NCBI GenBank assembly: GCA_964247385.1
Contig: CAXTUB010000003.1
Location: forward strand, 62,001-126,000
DNA from: TMP-86 sp964247385
GTDB lineage: Bacteria; Pseudomonadota; Gammaproteobacteria; Steroidobacterales; Steroidobacteraceae
Length of the DNA: 64,000 bases
Direction of reading: 5' to 3'
The notes under the pieces were generated by a model. It was not told where the DNA came from. It saw only the letters and a list, made by a program, of their open reading frames with translations, and made no database searches. How positions within the stretch are numbered: position 1 is the first letter of the stretch; the number at the start of each line of letters is the position of its first letter. Both the position numbers and the translations under genes were made by a program. Shown here in pieces: positions 36,502-44,925 of this stretch.

Positions 36502-37226
36502 ATGACGCATGCGCGATCGGGCCGTGGCAAGCTCAGCGTATTGCGATTGGGCGCGATGTCAGCGCCGCAGTCGTGTTGCTGCATGGCTATGGAATGTGCG
36601 CCGAAGATTTGATCCCCTTCGCACACTCGCTCGGCGCACGCGCCAGTTTTTACATTCCACAGGCGCCGCTTGCTTTGCAACATGGCAAACGCGCGTGGTG
36701 GGAGACCGATTCAACTCGTGTCGCACAAATCAAATCGAGCCCGCGCGATCTCAGTGATCTCGATCCGCCGCGGCGCGCACCGATCCGCGCGCAGCTGGCG
36801 GAGTTTCTACACGCAGTGCGCCGCCGCGAACCGAGTCTGCCGCTCATCGTTGCGGGATTTTCCCAAGGCGCCATGTTGGCCAGCGATCATCTGTTTTTCG
36901 ATCGAGCGCAAGTCGATGGGCTGGCGCTGTGGTCTGCCTCATGCATTGCCATCGAGGCATGGAAAGCGCGCCGCGGCGCGGCGCACGGCCTTGCCGTCAG
37001 CATCGCTCATGGACGGTTCGACCCGGATTTGGCTTTCGCGGCCGGTGAGCGCTTGCGCGATTTCTTCATCGATGCGGGCGCAAAGGTCACCTGGGTTCCT
37101 TTTGATGGAGGTCACGAAATTCCGCTCGTGGTTTGGCGCTCGCTCAAGCAAATGATTGCCAAAGCCTCCGCGGCCAGTTCTCCAGGCACTCACGCCGCAT
37201 CGACGCTGCCGAATGTGACGCCTTAG
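36498..37226 (+). CDS. Phospholipase/carboxylesterase-family hydrolase
   Basis: 242 aa, start overlapping the previous stop (ATGA). It is a compact alpha/beta hydrolase of the carboxylesterase/acyl-protein thioesterase type: LLHGYGMCAEDLIPFA, the nucleophile elbow GFSQGAML (Ser122), Asp in HGRFDPDL and His in GGHEIPL. It is the only hydrolase of the three domains in this string with a canonical Ser-Asp-His triad. It would cleave an ester or thioester, perhaps releasing product from the carrier protein. Confidence 0.85.
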   Translation: MNDACAIGPWQAQRIAIGRDVSAAVVLLHGYGMCAEDLIPFAHSLGARASFYIPQAPLALQHGKRAWWETDSTRVAQIKSSPRDLSDLDPPRRAPIRAQLAEFLHAVRRREPSLPLIVAGFSQGAMLASDHLFFDRAQVDGLALWSASCIAIEAWKARRGAAHGLAVSIAHGRFDPDLAFAAGERLRDFFIDAGAKVTWVPFDGGHEIPLVVWRSLKQMIAKASAASSPGTHAASTLPNVTP

Positions 37227-37284
37227 ACGGCTAAGCTCGGTCACACTATGTCAACATTCAACGCTCCGGTCAGCTCCAGTCAGT

Positions 37285-38442
37285 ATGAAGGCCAACGCGC
37301 TCCTCACTCGCACTAAGAACATCGCTTCGGAAACCGCGGCAAAGCATGCGGCCGACGTGGATCGGCAGGCGCGCTTTCCTGCGGAAAGCCTGAGCGCGTT
37401 GCGGCGCGAGCAGTTGCTCGCCGCAGCCGTGCCCACCGAGCTGGGCGGCGCGGGCTGCTCGCTGCGCGAGCTGGCCGACATGTGCGCGGCGCTGGCACAA
37501 GGATGCGGCAGCAGCGCCATGGTGTTGGCGATGCATCACATCCAAGTCGGCTGCATCGCACGGCACGGACTGAGCTCGCCCTTGTTGCGGCAATATCTCA
37601 TCGACCTCGTTGAACATCAGTATTTGCTCGCCTCCATGACGTCCGAAGTGGGCACGTCCGGCGACACGCGCTCCAGCATTTGCGCCGTGGAGCGCAATGG
37701 CGGCCGGTTCACGCTCAACAAAGACGCAACCACCGGCTCGTATTGTCAGCATGCCGACGCCATTCTGGTGACCTCGCGCCGCGCGGCGGACTCGCCGCCG
37801 AGCGATCAGGTGCTCACGCTCGTGCGCAAAGGGGATTACACGCTCGAACAAACCACGAGCTGGGACACACTGGGCATGCGCGGAACGTGCAGCCCCGGTT
37901 TCAAGCTCACATCGCAAGGCGATGAAGCGCAAATCATTCCCGGCGCGTACGCCGATTCCTCCGCTCAAACCATGGTGCCCTACTCGCATGTCTTGTGGGC
38001 GGCATTGTGGTCCGGTTTGGCTGCCGATGCGCTCGCCCGCGCAGGCAACTACGTGCGTGCCGAAGCGCGGAAGAAACCAGGCACCGTGCCTCCCACCGCC
38101 GTCCGGCTTGCTGAGGCTTCAGTGGAGCTGCAAACCATGCGAAGTCACTGGCAGGCTCTCGCCGATGAGTTCGATGACTACAGCGCGAGCTCCGCCGGCA
38201 TGCAAGAGTTGCTGTCGATGCAGTGGGCGCTGAAGATGAACAACTTGAAAGTGGCCGCATCGAGCGCCGCGCCGCAGATCGTGCACAAAGCGCTGCAAAT
38301 TCTCGGCATCATAGGCTTCAAGAATGACTCCCCATGGAGTGTCGGCCGGCACTACCGCGACGTGCTGTCGGCATCGCTGATGGTCTCGAACGAGCGGATT
38401 GCGAGCAAGAGCGCGTCGATGCTGCTCGTATTGAAAGAGTAG
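37285..38442 (+). CDS. Acyl-CoA dehydrogenase-like flavoprotein
   Basis: 385 aa with the ACAD three-domain plan: helical N-terminus, FAD-contacting middle (MTSEVGTSGDTRSS, TLNKDATTGSYCQHADAILV) and helical C-terminus. The C-terminal stretch where most members have YEGTxxI, with the catalytic base Glu, reads LMVSNERI here, so the base may lie elsewhere. ACAD relatives that work on aminoacyl-carrier proteins are known (for example the prolyl-PCP oxidase PltE). The gene lies 11 bases before the aminoacyl:[carrier protein] ligase, so a role oxidising a carrier-bound aminoacyl group is a reasonable hypothesis. Confidence 0.85.
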   Translation: MKANALLTRTKNIASETAAKHAADVDRQARFPAESLSALRREQLLAAAVPTELGGAGCSLRELADMCAALAQGCGSSAMVLAMHHIQVGCIARHGLSSPLLRQYLIDLVEHQYLLASMTSEVGTSGDTRSSICAVERNGGRFTLNKDATTGSYCQHADAILVTSRRAADSPPSDQVLTLVRKGDYTLEQTTSWDTLGMRGTCSPGFKLTSQGDEAQIIPGAYADSSAQTMVPYSHVLWAALWSGLAADALARAGNYVRAEARKKPGTVPPTAVRLAEASVELQTMRSHWQALADEFDDYSASSAGMQELLSMQWALKMNNLKVAASSAAPQIVHKALQILGIIGFKNDSPWSVGRHYRDVLSASLMVSNERIASKSASMLLVLKE

Positions 38443-38453
38443 CCGAGACCCGC

Positions 38454-39365
38454 ATGTCTGCATCATTCGGCGTGCAGTCGTTCTACGACGATCTGGTGAA
38501 GCACGGACTCATTGTGCCGGTGGGCGTGCCCGGAGCATTCGGCCGCAGCGCCGTATTCGAGGACGTGCTCGAGCGCTTCAATGCGGCGGTCACTCGCTTG
38601 TCGAAAAACGACGGCGCCGACTACTTCACCTTCCCTCCCATCATCGACCGTAAGATTCTCGAGCGCGTGCATTACATGGATTCGTTCCCGCACTTGTGCG
38701 GCGCGGTTTATAGCTTTTTCGGCAAGGAATCGGAGGCCAAGACGCTCGCGCAGGAGATCAATGCGGGCCGGCCATGGGGCGATGCGCTGCGGATGACCGA
38801 GGTCACGTTGAATCCGGCGGCATGTTATCCCGTGTATCCGAGTTTCAAAGGCACGGTGCCCGCGAAAGGCCGGCTCGTGACCATGCTCAATTGGGTCTAC
38901 CGGCACGAGCCCTCGCCAGAGCCCACGCGTATGCAGTCGTTCCGGGTACGTGAGTTCGTGAGGGTCGGCACGCCGGCGCAGGTAGTCGAGTGGCGCGACA
39001 TGTGGCTCGAGCGCGGGCTGACTCTTCTGACCTCGCTGGGCTTGCCCGCCAAGTCCGATGTCGCATCCGATCCGTTCTTCGGACGCGGCGGCAAAGTGCT
39101 GGCCGCTGGGCAAAAAGAACAAAAGCTCAAGTTCGAAGTCGTCGTGCCGGTCATCTCGCAGGACAATCCAACGGCCGTCTGCTCGTTCAACTTTCATCAG
39201 GAACACTTCGGGTCGACGTTCGACATTCGCACCGAAGACGGCGAAGTCGCCAATACCGCGTGCCTGGGATTTGGGCTCGAGCGTGTTGTGATGGCGTTGT
39301 TCAAGACGCATGGCTTCACGCCCGCAGACTGGCCGAGCGCCGTGCGCCGGCAGCTATGGGGCTGA
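38454..39365 (+). CDS. Amino acid--[acyl-carrier-protein] ligase (class II aaRS homologue)
   Basis: 303 aa from ATG 38454; the longer frame from 38334 overlaps the previous gene. It resembles the catalytic core of atypical SerRS without a tRNA-binding arm. Motif 2 is FRVREFVRVG and motif 3 is GFGLERVVM. Cys124, Glu167 and Cys270 fit the three zinc ligands known from the Bradyrhizobium enzyme, with nearly the same spacing. That family adenylates a small amino acid (Gly or Ala) and loads it on the phosphopantetheine arm of a carrier protein, not on tRNA. The carrier protein at 31.7 kb is the probable partner. The amino acid used here is not determined. Confidence 0.9.
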   Translation: MSASFGVQSFYDDLVKHGLIVPVGVPGAFGRSAVFEDVLERFNAAVTRLSKNDGADYFTFPPIIDRKILERVHYMDSFPHLCGAVYSFFGKESEAKTLAQEINAGRPWGDALRMTEVTLNPAACYPVYPSFKGTVPAKGRLVTMLNWVYRHEPSPEPTRMQSFRVREFVRVGTPAQVVEWRDMWLERGLTLLTSLGLPAKSDVASDPFFGRGGKVLAAGQKEQKLKFEVVVPVISQDNPTAVCSFNFHQEHFGSTFDIRTEDGEVANTACLGFGLERVVMALFKTHGFTPADWPSAVRRQLWG

Positions 39366-39384
39366 TCCGCCGCGCGAGAATCCC

Positions 39385-40374
39385 ATGACCCGTATCGCTG
39401 TCCTGCCCGAGCTCGACGCAGGCCGCTACACGCGCAGCGTCCTACACTCCGAATCGAGCGTTTGGCTCGAAAAGAATTGTTACGTCGATATCTGGATCGA
39501 GCTCATTCATGCGCTCGAGCTCAATCCCATCGCCATGATGGCGTTCACGCTCGCCATCGATTTCGAAGGCGATCAGTGGACTTTCTTCAAGCCCGTGCAT
39601 TCCGAGCTGCGCGAGCTCTACGGCATCGATGTGCAAGAGCTCAACGTGTGGCGTCCGCTGATCGAGCATGCGCAGGAGCACTTGCGCGCCGGCAAGCTGA
39701 TCAGCACGGAGGCCGATGCCTATTGGTTGCCTGACACGCAAGGCACGGACTACCGGCGGCAGCACACAAAAACCACCATCGTGCTCGCAACGCTCGATAT
39801 CGATGCGCGCAAGCTCGGATATTTTCACAACGCGGGCTATTTCGAGCTCGAGGGCGAAGACTTCGCTCGCATCTTCCGGCTCGATGCGCCGCATGATCCC
39901 GCGTTCATGCCGCTATTCGCGGAGAGCGTGCGCATCGATCGGCTCGTGCGCCTTTCCAAGAATGATTTGGCCGAGCGCTCCATCGCGCACTTGAGAATTC
40001 ATCTTGCGCGGACGCCGCAAACCAACCCCATCGCGCGTTTTGCGCAGCGCATCGACACCGAATTCACCGGATTGCAGGCCAAAGGGCTCGACTATTACCA
40101 TGCGTGGGCGTTCGCCAACATTCGGCAATTGGGAGCGGCCGCCGAGCTCGCTGCGAGATACGTCGATTGGTTGGCTCAGTCGAGCGGATTGAATCTCGCC
40201 TCGTCACGCGATGCGTTTCATGCCGTGTCCGCAGCCAATAAAACGCTGATCCTGAAAGCGGCGCGCGCGGTCAATGCAAAGCGTGCACTGGATCTGTCCT
40301 TGTTCGAGCCGATGCACCGCGACTGGGACACGGGCCAGCAAGCGCTTCGGGACGTGTTCGAGACCTCGGCATGA
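39385..40374 (+). CDS. DUF1839-family protein
   Basis: 329 aa from ATG 39385, 19 bases after the ligase. It matches, as far as I recognise it, the DUF1839 family found next to amino acid:[carrier protein] ligases. It is soluble, with no signal peptide. Conserved-looking stretches are SVWLEKNCYVDIWIELIHALELNP, a Phe/Trp-rich EGDQWTFFKP and RQLGAAAELAARYVDWL. There is no known catalytic motif. The constant neighbourhood suggests that it handles the aminoacylated carrier protein, perhaps as the transferase that delivers the amino acid. This is inference. Confidence 0.72.
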   Translation: MTRIAVLPELDAGRYTRSVLHSESSVWLEKNCYVDIWIELIHALELNPIAMMAFTLAIDFEGDQWTFFKPVHSELRELYGIDVQELNVWRPLIEHAQEHLRAGKLISTEADAYWLPDTQGTDYRRQHTKTTIVLATLDIDARKLGYFHNAGYFELEGEDFARIFRLDAPHDPAFMPLFAESVRIDRLVRLSKNDLAERSIAHLRIHLARTPQTNPIARFAQRIDTEFTGLQAKGLDYYHAWAFANIRQLGAAAELAARYVDWLAQSSGLNLASSRDAFHAVSAANKTLILKAARAVNAKRALDLSLFEPMHRDWDTGQQALRDVFETSA

Positions 40375-41492
40375 GCGTCGATGGAGCTCAGCGCATCGTG
40401 GCCATCGATGGCGCACGCGGCGCGGCCATGCTGTTCAGCTGTCTCGCGCATTTCGCATGGTGGATTGAGCTTGCGTATCCGCTGACGTGCGGCGTGCTCA
40501 GCAGCATCGGCATGATCGCAACGCCCACATTTCTCGTGTTGAGCGGCGCAATGACGGGAATACTCCTGTCCCGAGATCGCGCCGACATCGCGCGCGTCAA
40601 ATTCAAGCTCTTGAACCGCGGCCTGTTCCTGCTGACCTTCGGTCATTTGTTGGTGGCTTTGACCGAGTGGCACCGCCACGGCAGCTTGGTGCGCGCCATC
40701 GCAGGCGCGTCCGTGGTGGATGAGATTGGGCTGGCCATGACGCTCGCCGGTGTATTCGCCCACACCCTGTCGCAGCCGAGCGCCCGCCGCGCCGCAGGGG
40801 TTGGCGCCGTCATCGCACTCTTTGTTTGCTGGGCTGTCATCCAATACGCGCCGGCGCAGCGAGAATGGTCGGTGCTTGCAACGCGCGCGTTACTGGGCGC
40901 GCGGGTGACAGACATGTACGGGCCGACCTACCTCGCACCGACGCTGCAGTACATCGCCATATTCGCACTCGGCCTTTCGCTCAGTGACGTGTTGATGGAA
41001 CACCGCTCGGCCGCTGCCCGCTTCACACAATACGGCCTCTTACTAGTCCTGACTGCGATCACCGCGCGATTACTTCGCTATGCGCTGGATCATGGGCTGA
41101 CCGCGGGTGCGCCGCTCGGCGTCGATCAAGCGTTCGCATTGTCCGGAAAAATTCCGCCGACTCCCGCTTACCTCGCGTTCTACGGCGGCCTCGGGCTGGC
41201 AATGATCGGCGGGTTCATCGCCGCATGGCGCCGCGGTTGGCCATATGCCCATGCGGTGCTCCAGTGGCTCGCCGTGATCGGACGCGCCTCGCTATTCGCG
41301 TTCGTGCTTCAATATTTCCTGTACTGGACGTTGCCGGATTGGATGGGTATTCGACCCGGGCCTTGGTCGGGTTTGATCTACGTTGCGAACGTCTTGCTGC
41401 TGTGGTTCGCGTGCCGCGCCTGGACCGCCCTCGGAGGCAACCGGCTATTGACCGTGGGGTTGAGGCCCCGCATCGCTCTGGCATCGAGCTAG
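40371..41492 (+). CDS. Multi-pass membrane protein, acyltransferase/DUF1624-like
   Basis: 373 aa, ATGA overlap with DUF1839. About ten transmembrane helices are visible. The N-terminus AIDGARGAAMLFSCLAHFAWW, with D-x-x-R-G and a membrane-embedded His, resembles heparan-alpha-glucosaminide N-acetyltransferase/DUF1624 and acyltransferase-3 proteins. Those carry acyl groups across the inner membrane to sugars. In this string it could transfer the carrier-bound group to an external acceptor. Family assignment is moderate and the acceptor is unknown. Confidence 0.68.
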   Translation: MSVDGAQRIVAIDGARGAAMLFSCLAHFAWWIELAYPLTCGVLSSIGMIATPTFLVLSGAMTGILLSRDRADIARVKFKLLNRGLFLLTFGHLLVALTEWHRHGSLVRAIAGASVVDEIGLAMTLAGVFAHTLSQPSARRAAGVGAVIALFVCWAVIQYAPAQREWSVLATRALLGARVTDMYGPTYLAPTLQYIAIFALGLSLSDVLMEHRSAAARFTQYGLLLVLTAITARLLRYALDHGLTAGAPLGVDQAFALSGKIPPTPAYLAFYGGLGLAMIGGFIAAWRRGWPYAHAVLQWLAVIGRASLFAFVLQYFLYWTLPDWMGIRPGPWSGLIYVANVLLLWFACRAWTALGGNRLLTVGLRPRIALASS

Positions 41493-41544
41493 CGCGCGTG
41501 GCGGCGTTCCGAGAAACACCGCGACGCTGCTAAGCTAGAGAGGC

Positions 41545-43074
41545 ATGAGGCCACGACGCCGATCTGCCCAAGCCGTCGAAGGCGCGCCTGCGCCGGCGCG
41601 CTCGTCGAGATATCGCAACCTGCGCAATCCCTTCACGCCGGTGCGCGTTTTCTCCGACGACCAAGTCGAGAGCATACACACCGCGGCGCTGGGCGTTCTC
41701 GAGCGCCAAGGCATGCGCATCATGTCGGCGAGGGGGCGCGCCGTGTTGGATGCCGCGGGCGCCGCGGTCGACGAGACGACCCACATGGTGCGTCTCGACC
41801 GCAATCTCGTGACTGCAGCACTCGAAACTCTCCCATCCGAAGCGCCATTGATCGCACGCAACCCCTCGCGCTCTTGTCGAGTGGGCGGCTCGCACGTGGT
41901 GTTTGCGCCGGTCGCCGGACCGCCGAGCGTGAGCGACCTCGCACGGGGTAAGCGCAGCTGCACGCTCGCCGATTTTGCGGACTTTGTCCGGCTCGCGCAG
42001 TCATTCGATGTCATGCACGTGCTCGGACAAGCCGCCGAGCCGGTCGATACGGACACGGCGGTGCGGCACTTGGAGACGGCGCTCGTGGAGCTCACCTTGA
42101 GCGACAAAGTGCCGAATTTCTACGCGCGCGGGCAAGGCCAATTGATGGATTGCTTTGCCATGCTGCGCATCGCGCATGGCATCGATGAGGACGCGTTCAA
42201 GCGCGAGCCGCGCTGCTTCACCGTCGTCAATACGAACTCTCCGCTCGTGCTCGACTTGCCGATGACCGACGGCATCATTGATTTCGCGCAGAACGGTCAA
42301 CTCGTGATTGTCACGCCCTTCACGTTGGCGGGCGCCATGGCGCCGGTGACCATCGCCGGCGCGCTCATGCTCGCCCATGCCGAAGCGCTGTTCGGCATTA
42401 CTCTGGCGCAGCTCGTGAAGCCGGGCACGCCGGTCATGTATGGCAGCTTCACTTCGAACGTTGACATGAAATCCGGCTCGCCCGCATTTGGCACGCCGGA
42501 ATACACCAAGGCCGCATTCGGCGCCGGGCAGCTGGCGCGGCACATCGGCGCACCCTGGCGCTGCTCGAACGCGACCGCATCGAATGCGCCCGACGCGCAA
42601 TCGGTGTACGAATCACAAATGAGTTTGTGGGGCGCCCTGCTCGGCGGCAGCCACTTTTTATTGCATGCCGCCGGCTGGCTCGAAGGCGGACTCACGGCGT
42701 CATTCGAAAAATTTATTCTCGATATCGAAATGCTGCAAATGTTCGCAGAAACATTTCAGCCCGTATCGGCGGACTTCGCCGAGATGGGCGCCGATGCGAT
42801 TGCCGAGGTGGGACCGGGCGGTCATTTCTTCGCCGCGGCACATACCATGGAGCGCTATCGAGATGCGTTTTATAGTCCGCTCATTTCGGACTGGCGCAAT
42901 TACGGTGCGTGGACTGACGACGGCGCCAAGTCTGCGACTGAACGGGCGGGCGCGGTGGCGCGCAAAACGCTCAATGAGTTTCAGCCTCCCCCGCTCGACA
43001 CGGCAGTTCGCGATGCGCTTGTCGACTATGTGGCCCGCCGCAAGCAAGAAGGGGGTGCGCTTCCCGCGGGCTGA
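41545..43074 (+). CDS. Trimethylamine methyltransferase (MttB)-family protein, non-pyrrolysine
   Basis: 509 aa from ATG 41545 with a good AGAGAGG ribosome site. It has the MttB TIM-barrel pattern: VESIHTAALGVLERQGMRI, then VTPFTLAGAMAPVTIAGALML and PGTPVMYGSFTSNVDMKSGSP. It reads through without an internal amber codon, so it belongs to the non-pyrrolysine branch. Studied members of that branch demethylate glycine betaine or related quaternary amines, passing methyl to a corrinoid protein. No corrinoid protein or reactivase is in the window, which leaves the partner open. It is the last gene of the string, 52 bases after the membrane protein. Confidence 0.85.
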   Translation: MRPRRRSAQAVEGAPAPARSSRYRNLRNPFTPVRVFSDDQVESIHTAALGVLERQGMRIMSARGRAVLDAAGAAVDETTHMVRLDRNLVTAALETLPSEAPLIARNPSRSCRVGGSHVVFAPVAGPPSVSDLARGKRSCTLADFADFVRLAQSFDVMHVLGQAAEPVDTDTAVRHLETALVELTLSDKVPNFYARGQGQLMDCFAMLRIAHGIDEDAFKREPRCFTVVNTNSPLVLDLPMTDGIIDFAQNGQLVIVTPFTLAGAMAPVTIAGALMLAHAEALFGITLAQLVKPGTPVMYGSFTSNVDMKSGSPAFGTPEYTKAAFGAGQLARHIGAPWRCSNATASNAPDAQSVYESQMSLWGALLGGSHFLLHAAGWLEGGLTASFEKFILDIEMLQMFAETFQPVSADFAEMGADAIAEVGPGGHFFAAAHTMERYRDAFYSPLISDWRNYGAWTDDGAKSATERAGAVARKTLNEFQPPPLDTAVRDALVDYVARRKQEGGALPAG

Positions 43075-43101
43075 ATCTCTCAAGGCCAACTCGTTACGCA
43101 G

Positions 43102-44016
43102 TTATTTAGATTTGTTCGATAGTCTCACCGACTTGAGATAAAAAACGCGCCCTGGCTTTTGCCCATGGGCGAAAATGATCAGCGACTGGACATGGCGCAT
43201 GTCCATCAGCCGCGTCGCCGGCGCCCGGCGAATCTCATCCAGTGAAAACTGAAAGGCGACATGCGATTGCGGCGGCAACAACACCCGCGCATTGAAACGA
43301 TCGCTCATCTGGAAGTTGTGCGCTCGGTCATTCACGCGCACATTCAGCGGAAGCTCCTCATCGCTTGGATTCGCCAGCTCAATGACGAGAGATTGGTAGC
43401 CCGTCCAGTCGGGTGCAGGCTCATCCAGCGCAACCCCAGGCCACTCGCCGCCGCTCAGCGGCACCCGCAGCCCCGCGCCTTCGACCCAATCCAGCCTAGA
43501 ATCTTCGTGCACAAAATATAGATCTAAACTTGAACTAAACCGCGCAAGCTCTGGAAAAATATCGGCCCTGCGCGCGTATGCGGCTACGCACCAAGCGAGC
43601 GGAGCAAACGCAATCGCCGTACATGCAATGAACGCCGCAAGTGCAAAGCGCGCCTTGGCGCCACGCGAAGCGCGCCAACGGGCCCAGCCCAGAGCGGCAA
43701 CGACGCCAAGCATGTCGTGGAAGACATCGCCCCATTCGCCGTCGCCTCCGCTGAATTTCTGAGCGATCTCGATGGCGCCCCCCACCAAGAATCCCAATAC
43801 CAAGGCGTAGGCTCCGGCGTGCCTCCTCGATCCCCAGACCCGTAAAAACAATAAGTTAATTAAGAAAAAGACGGGCGCATGTGCGCTGTTTTGCAGAGTT
43901 TCGCTGAAACGTGTGGACCCCGGCACCTCACCGAAGACGGTCAGCAGAACGAGACCCACGGCCGTGACGGCCGACACCCCATGCCGCCACGCAAGTGCTA
44001 TTGTTTTCTGGTCCAC
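43102..44016 (-). CDS. VanZ-like membrane protein with C-terminal beta-sandwich domain
   Basis: 304 aa from GTG 44016. The first ~135 residues form four membrane helices with the VanZ pattern (NSAHAPVFFLINLLFLRV, GGAIEIAQKFSGGDGEWGDVFHDMLG). One more helix (~120-145) leads to a ~150-residue extracytoplasmic domain rich in beta strands (VIELANPSDEELPLNVRVND), resembling a carbohydrate-binding fold. VanZ-like proteins often accompany polysaccharide export loci; biochemical function is poorly known. It converges on the MttB gene and its start overlaps the neighbourhood of the divergent methyltransferase. Confidence 0.75.
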   Translation of the reverse strand: MDQKTIALAWRHGVSAVTAVGLVLLTVFGEVPGSTRFSETLQNSAHAPVFFLINLLFLRVWGSRRHAGAYALVLGFLVGGAIEIAQKFSGGDGEWGDVFHDMLGVVAALGWARWRASRGAKARFALAAFIACTAIAFAPLAWCVAAYARRADIFPELARFSSSLDLYFVHEDSRLDWVEGAGLRVPLSGGEWPGVALDEPAPDWTGYQSLVIELANPSDEELPLNVRVNDRAHNFQMSDRFNARVLLPPQSHVAFQFSLDEIRRAPATRLMDMRHVQSLIIFAHGQKPGRVFYLKSVRLSNKSK

Positions 44017-44046
44017 CGCGTGTTGCCGACTACCTGGACATTCGCA

Positions 44047-44925
44047 ATGCCCTTGCCTGATCGATCAGCTCTCGTCATGTCTCAGCCGCTCCCGGCTGAC
44101 TTGCAGGACGCGATCGCGCGCCGTATTTACCATGCGCCACGAGTGGTTGAAAGCTATACGAGCCATGCGCTCGATTCGCAAGAAGCCATGGCCCTGCTCA
44201 CTTACCAACCAGAGTTTGCTCATCGTGACGTGCTCGACATTGGCGTAGGACTTGGCCGGACCTCGCGCTATCTGGCTCCGCTTGCGCGGCGTTATGTAGG
44301 AATCGATTACTCACCGCAGATGATTCGCGCGTTGCAGCGCGAGATGCCCGAGATCGTGGCACAACTTGCGGACATGAGAAAACTCGATCAATGGCCCACG
44401 GATTGCTTCGATTTCGTTTTTGCGAGCAACAATGTCATCGATGCGGTGAGCCATGCCGACCGCGTGCGCGCGCTCGGCGAGATGGCGCGCGTGCTGCGCC
44501 CGGGCGGCATCCTCATGTTCTCCTCGCACAACCAATGCTTTCGGGCAGCGCTTGCGGGGCCAAGGCTCAGCCTTTCGAGAAATCCGGTGACGCAAATTTT
44601 GCATGCCTTGCGATATGCGCGGCAGCTGTCGAACCATCTGCGCATTCGGAATTACCGCCGCATCGAAGCTGGATATGCGCTTCTGAACGATGTAGGACAC
44701 GATTTTGCGCTGCTGCATTACTACATCGATCGGACCACGCAGGCGGCTCAGCTTGCCGAGCGCGGCTTCACTCTGATCGATGTATTCGACCGCGCCGGCC
44801 ACCGTCTTGCCGATGCGGCCGATGACAGTGCAAATACGCATCTCATGTATGTGGCGCGCCGATCTGCGGCACCTCGCCCGCCAAAAGCGCAGCGCGATGC
44901 AGATACTCGGTCGCGCGACGCTTAG
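44047..44925 (+). CDS. SAM-dependent methyltransferase
   Basis: About 292 aa from ATG 44047 (ATG 44077 also fits); the frame continues upstream to 43879 but would overlap the VanZ gene. It has a class I Rossmann fold: motif I VLDIGVGLGRTSRYLA, motif II/III region YVGIDYSPQMIRALQ, post-I FDFVFASNNVID and MARVLRPGGILMFSSHN. The substrate is unknown; such genes in polysaccharide loci often methylate sugars. Its 3' end runs 83 bases into the convergent NadE-like gene, so the two ends overlap on opposite strands. Confidence 0.85.
   Translation: MPLPDRSALVMSQPLPADLQDAIARRIYHAPRVVESYTSHALDSQEAMALLTYQPEFAHRDVLDIGVGLGRTSRYLAPLARRYVGIDYSPQMIRALQREMPEIVAQLADMRKLDQWPTDCFDFVFASNNVIDAVSHADRVRALGEMARVLRPGGILMFSSHNQCFRAALAGPRLSLSRNPVTQILHALRYARQLSNHLRIRNYRRIEAGYALLNDVGHDFALLHYYIDRTTQAAQLAERGFTLIDVFDRAGHRLADAADDSANTHLMYVARRSAAPRPPKAQRDADTRSRDA

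Noticed and set aside
41545..43074. Pyrrolysine-containing trimethylamine methyltransferase
   Set aside because: The frame is continuous without an internal TAG, and no pylT or pylS was seen.
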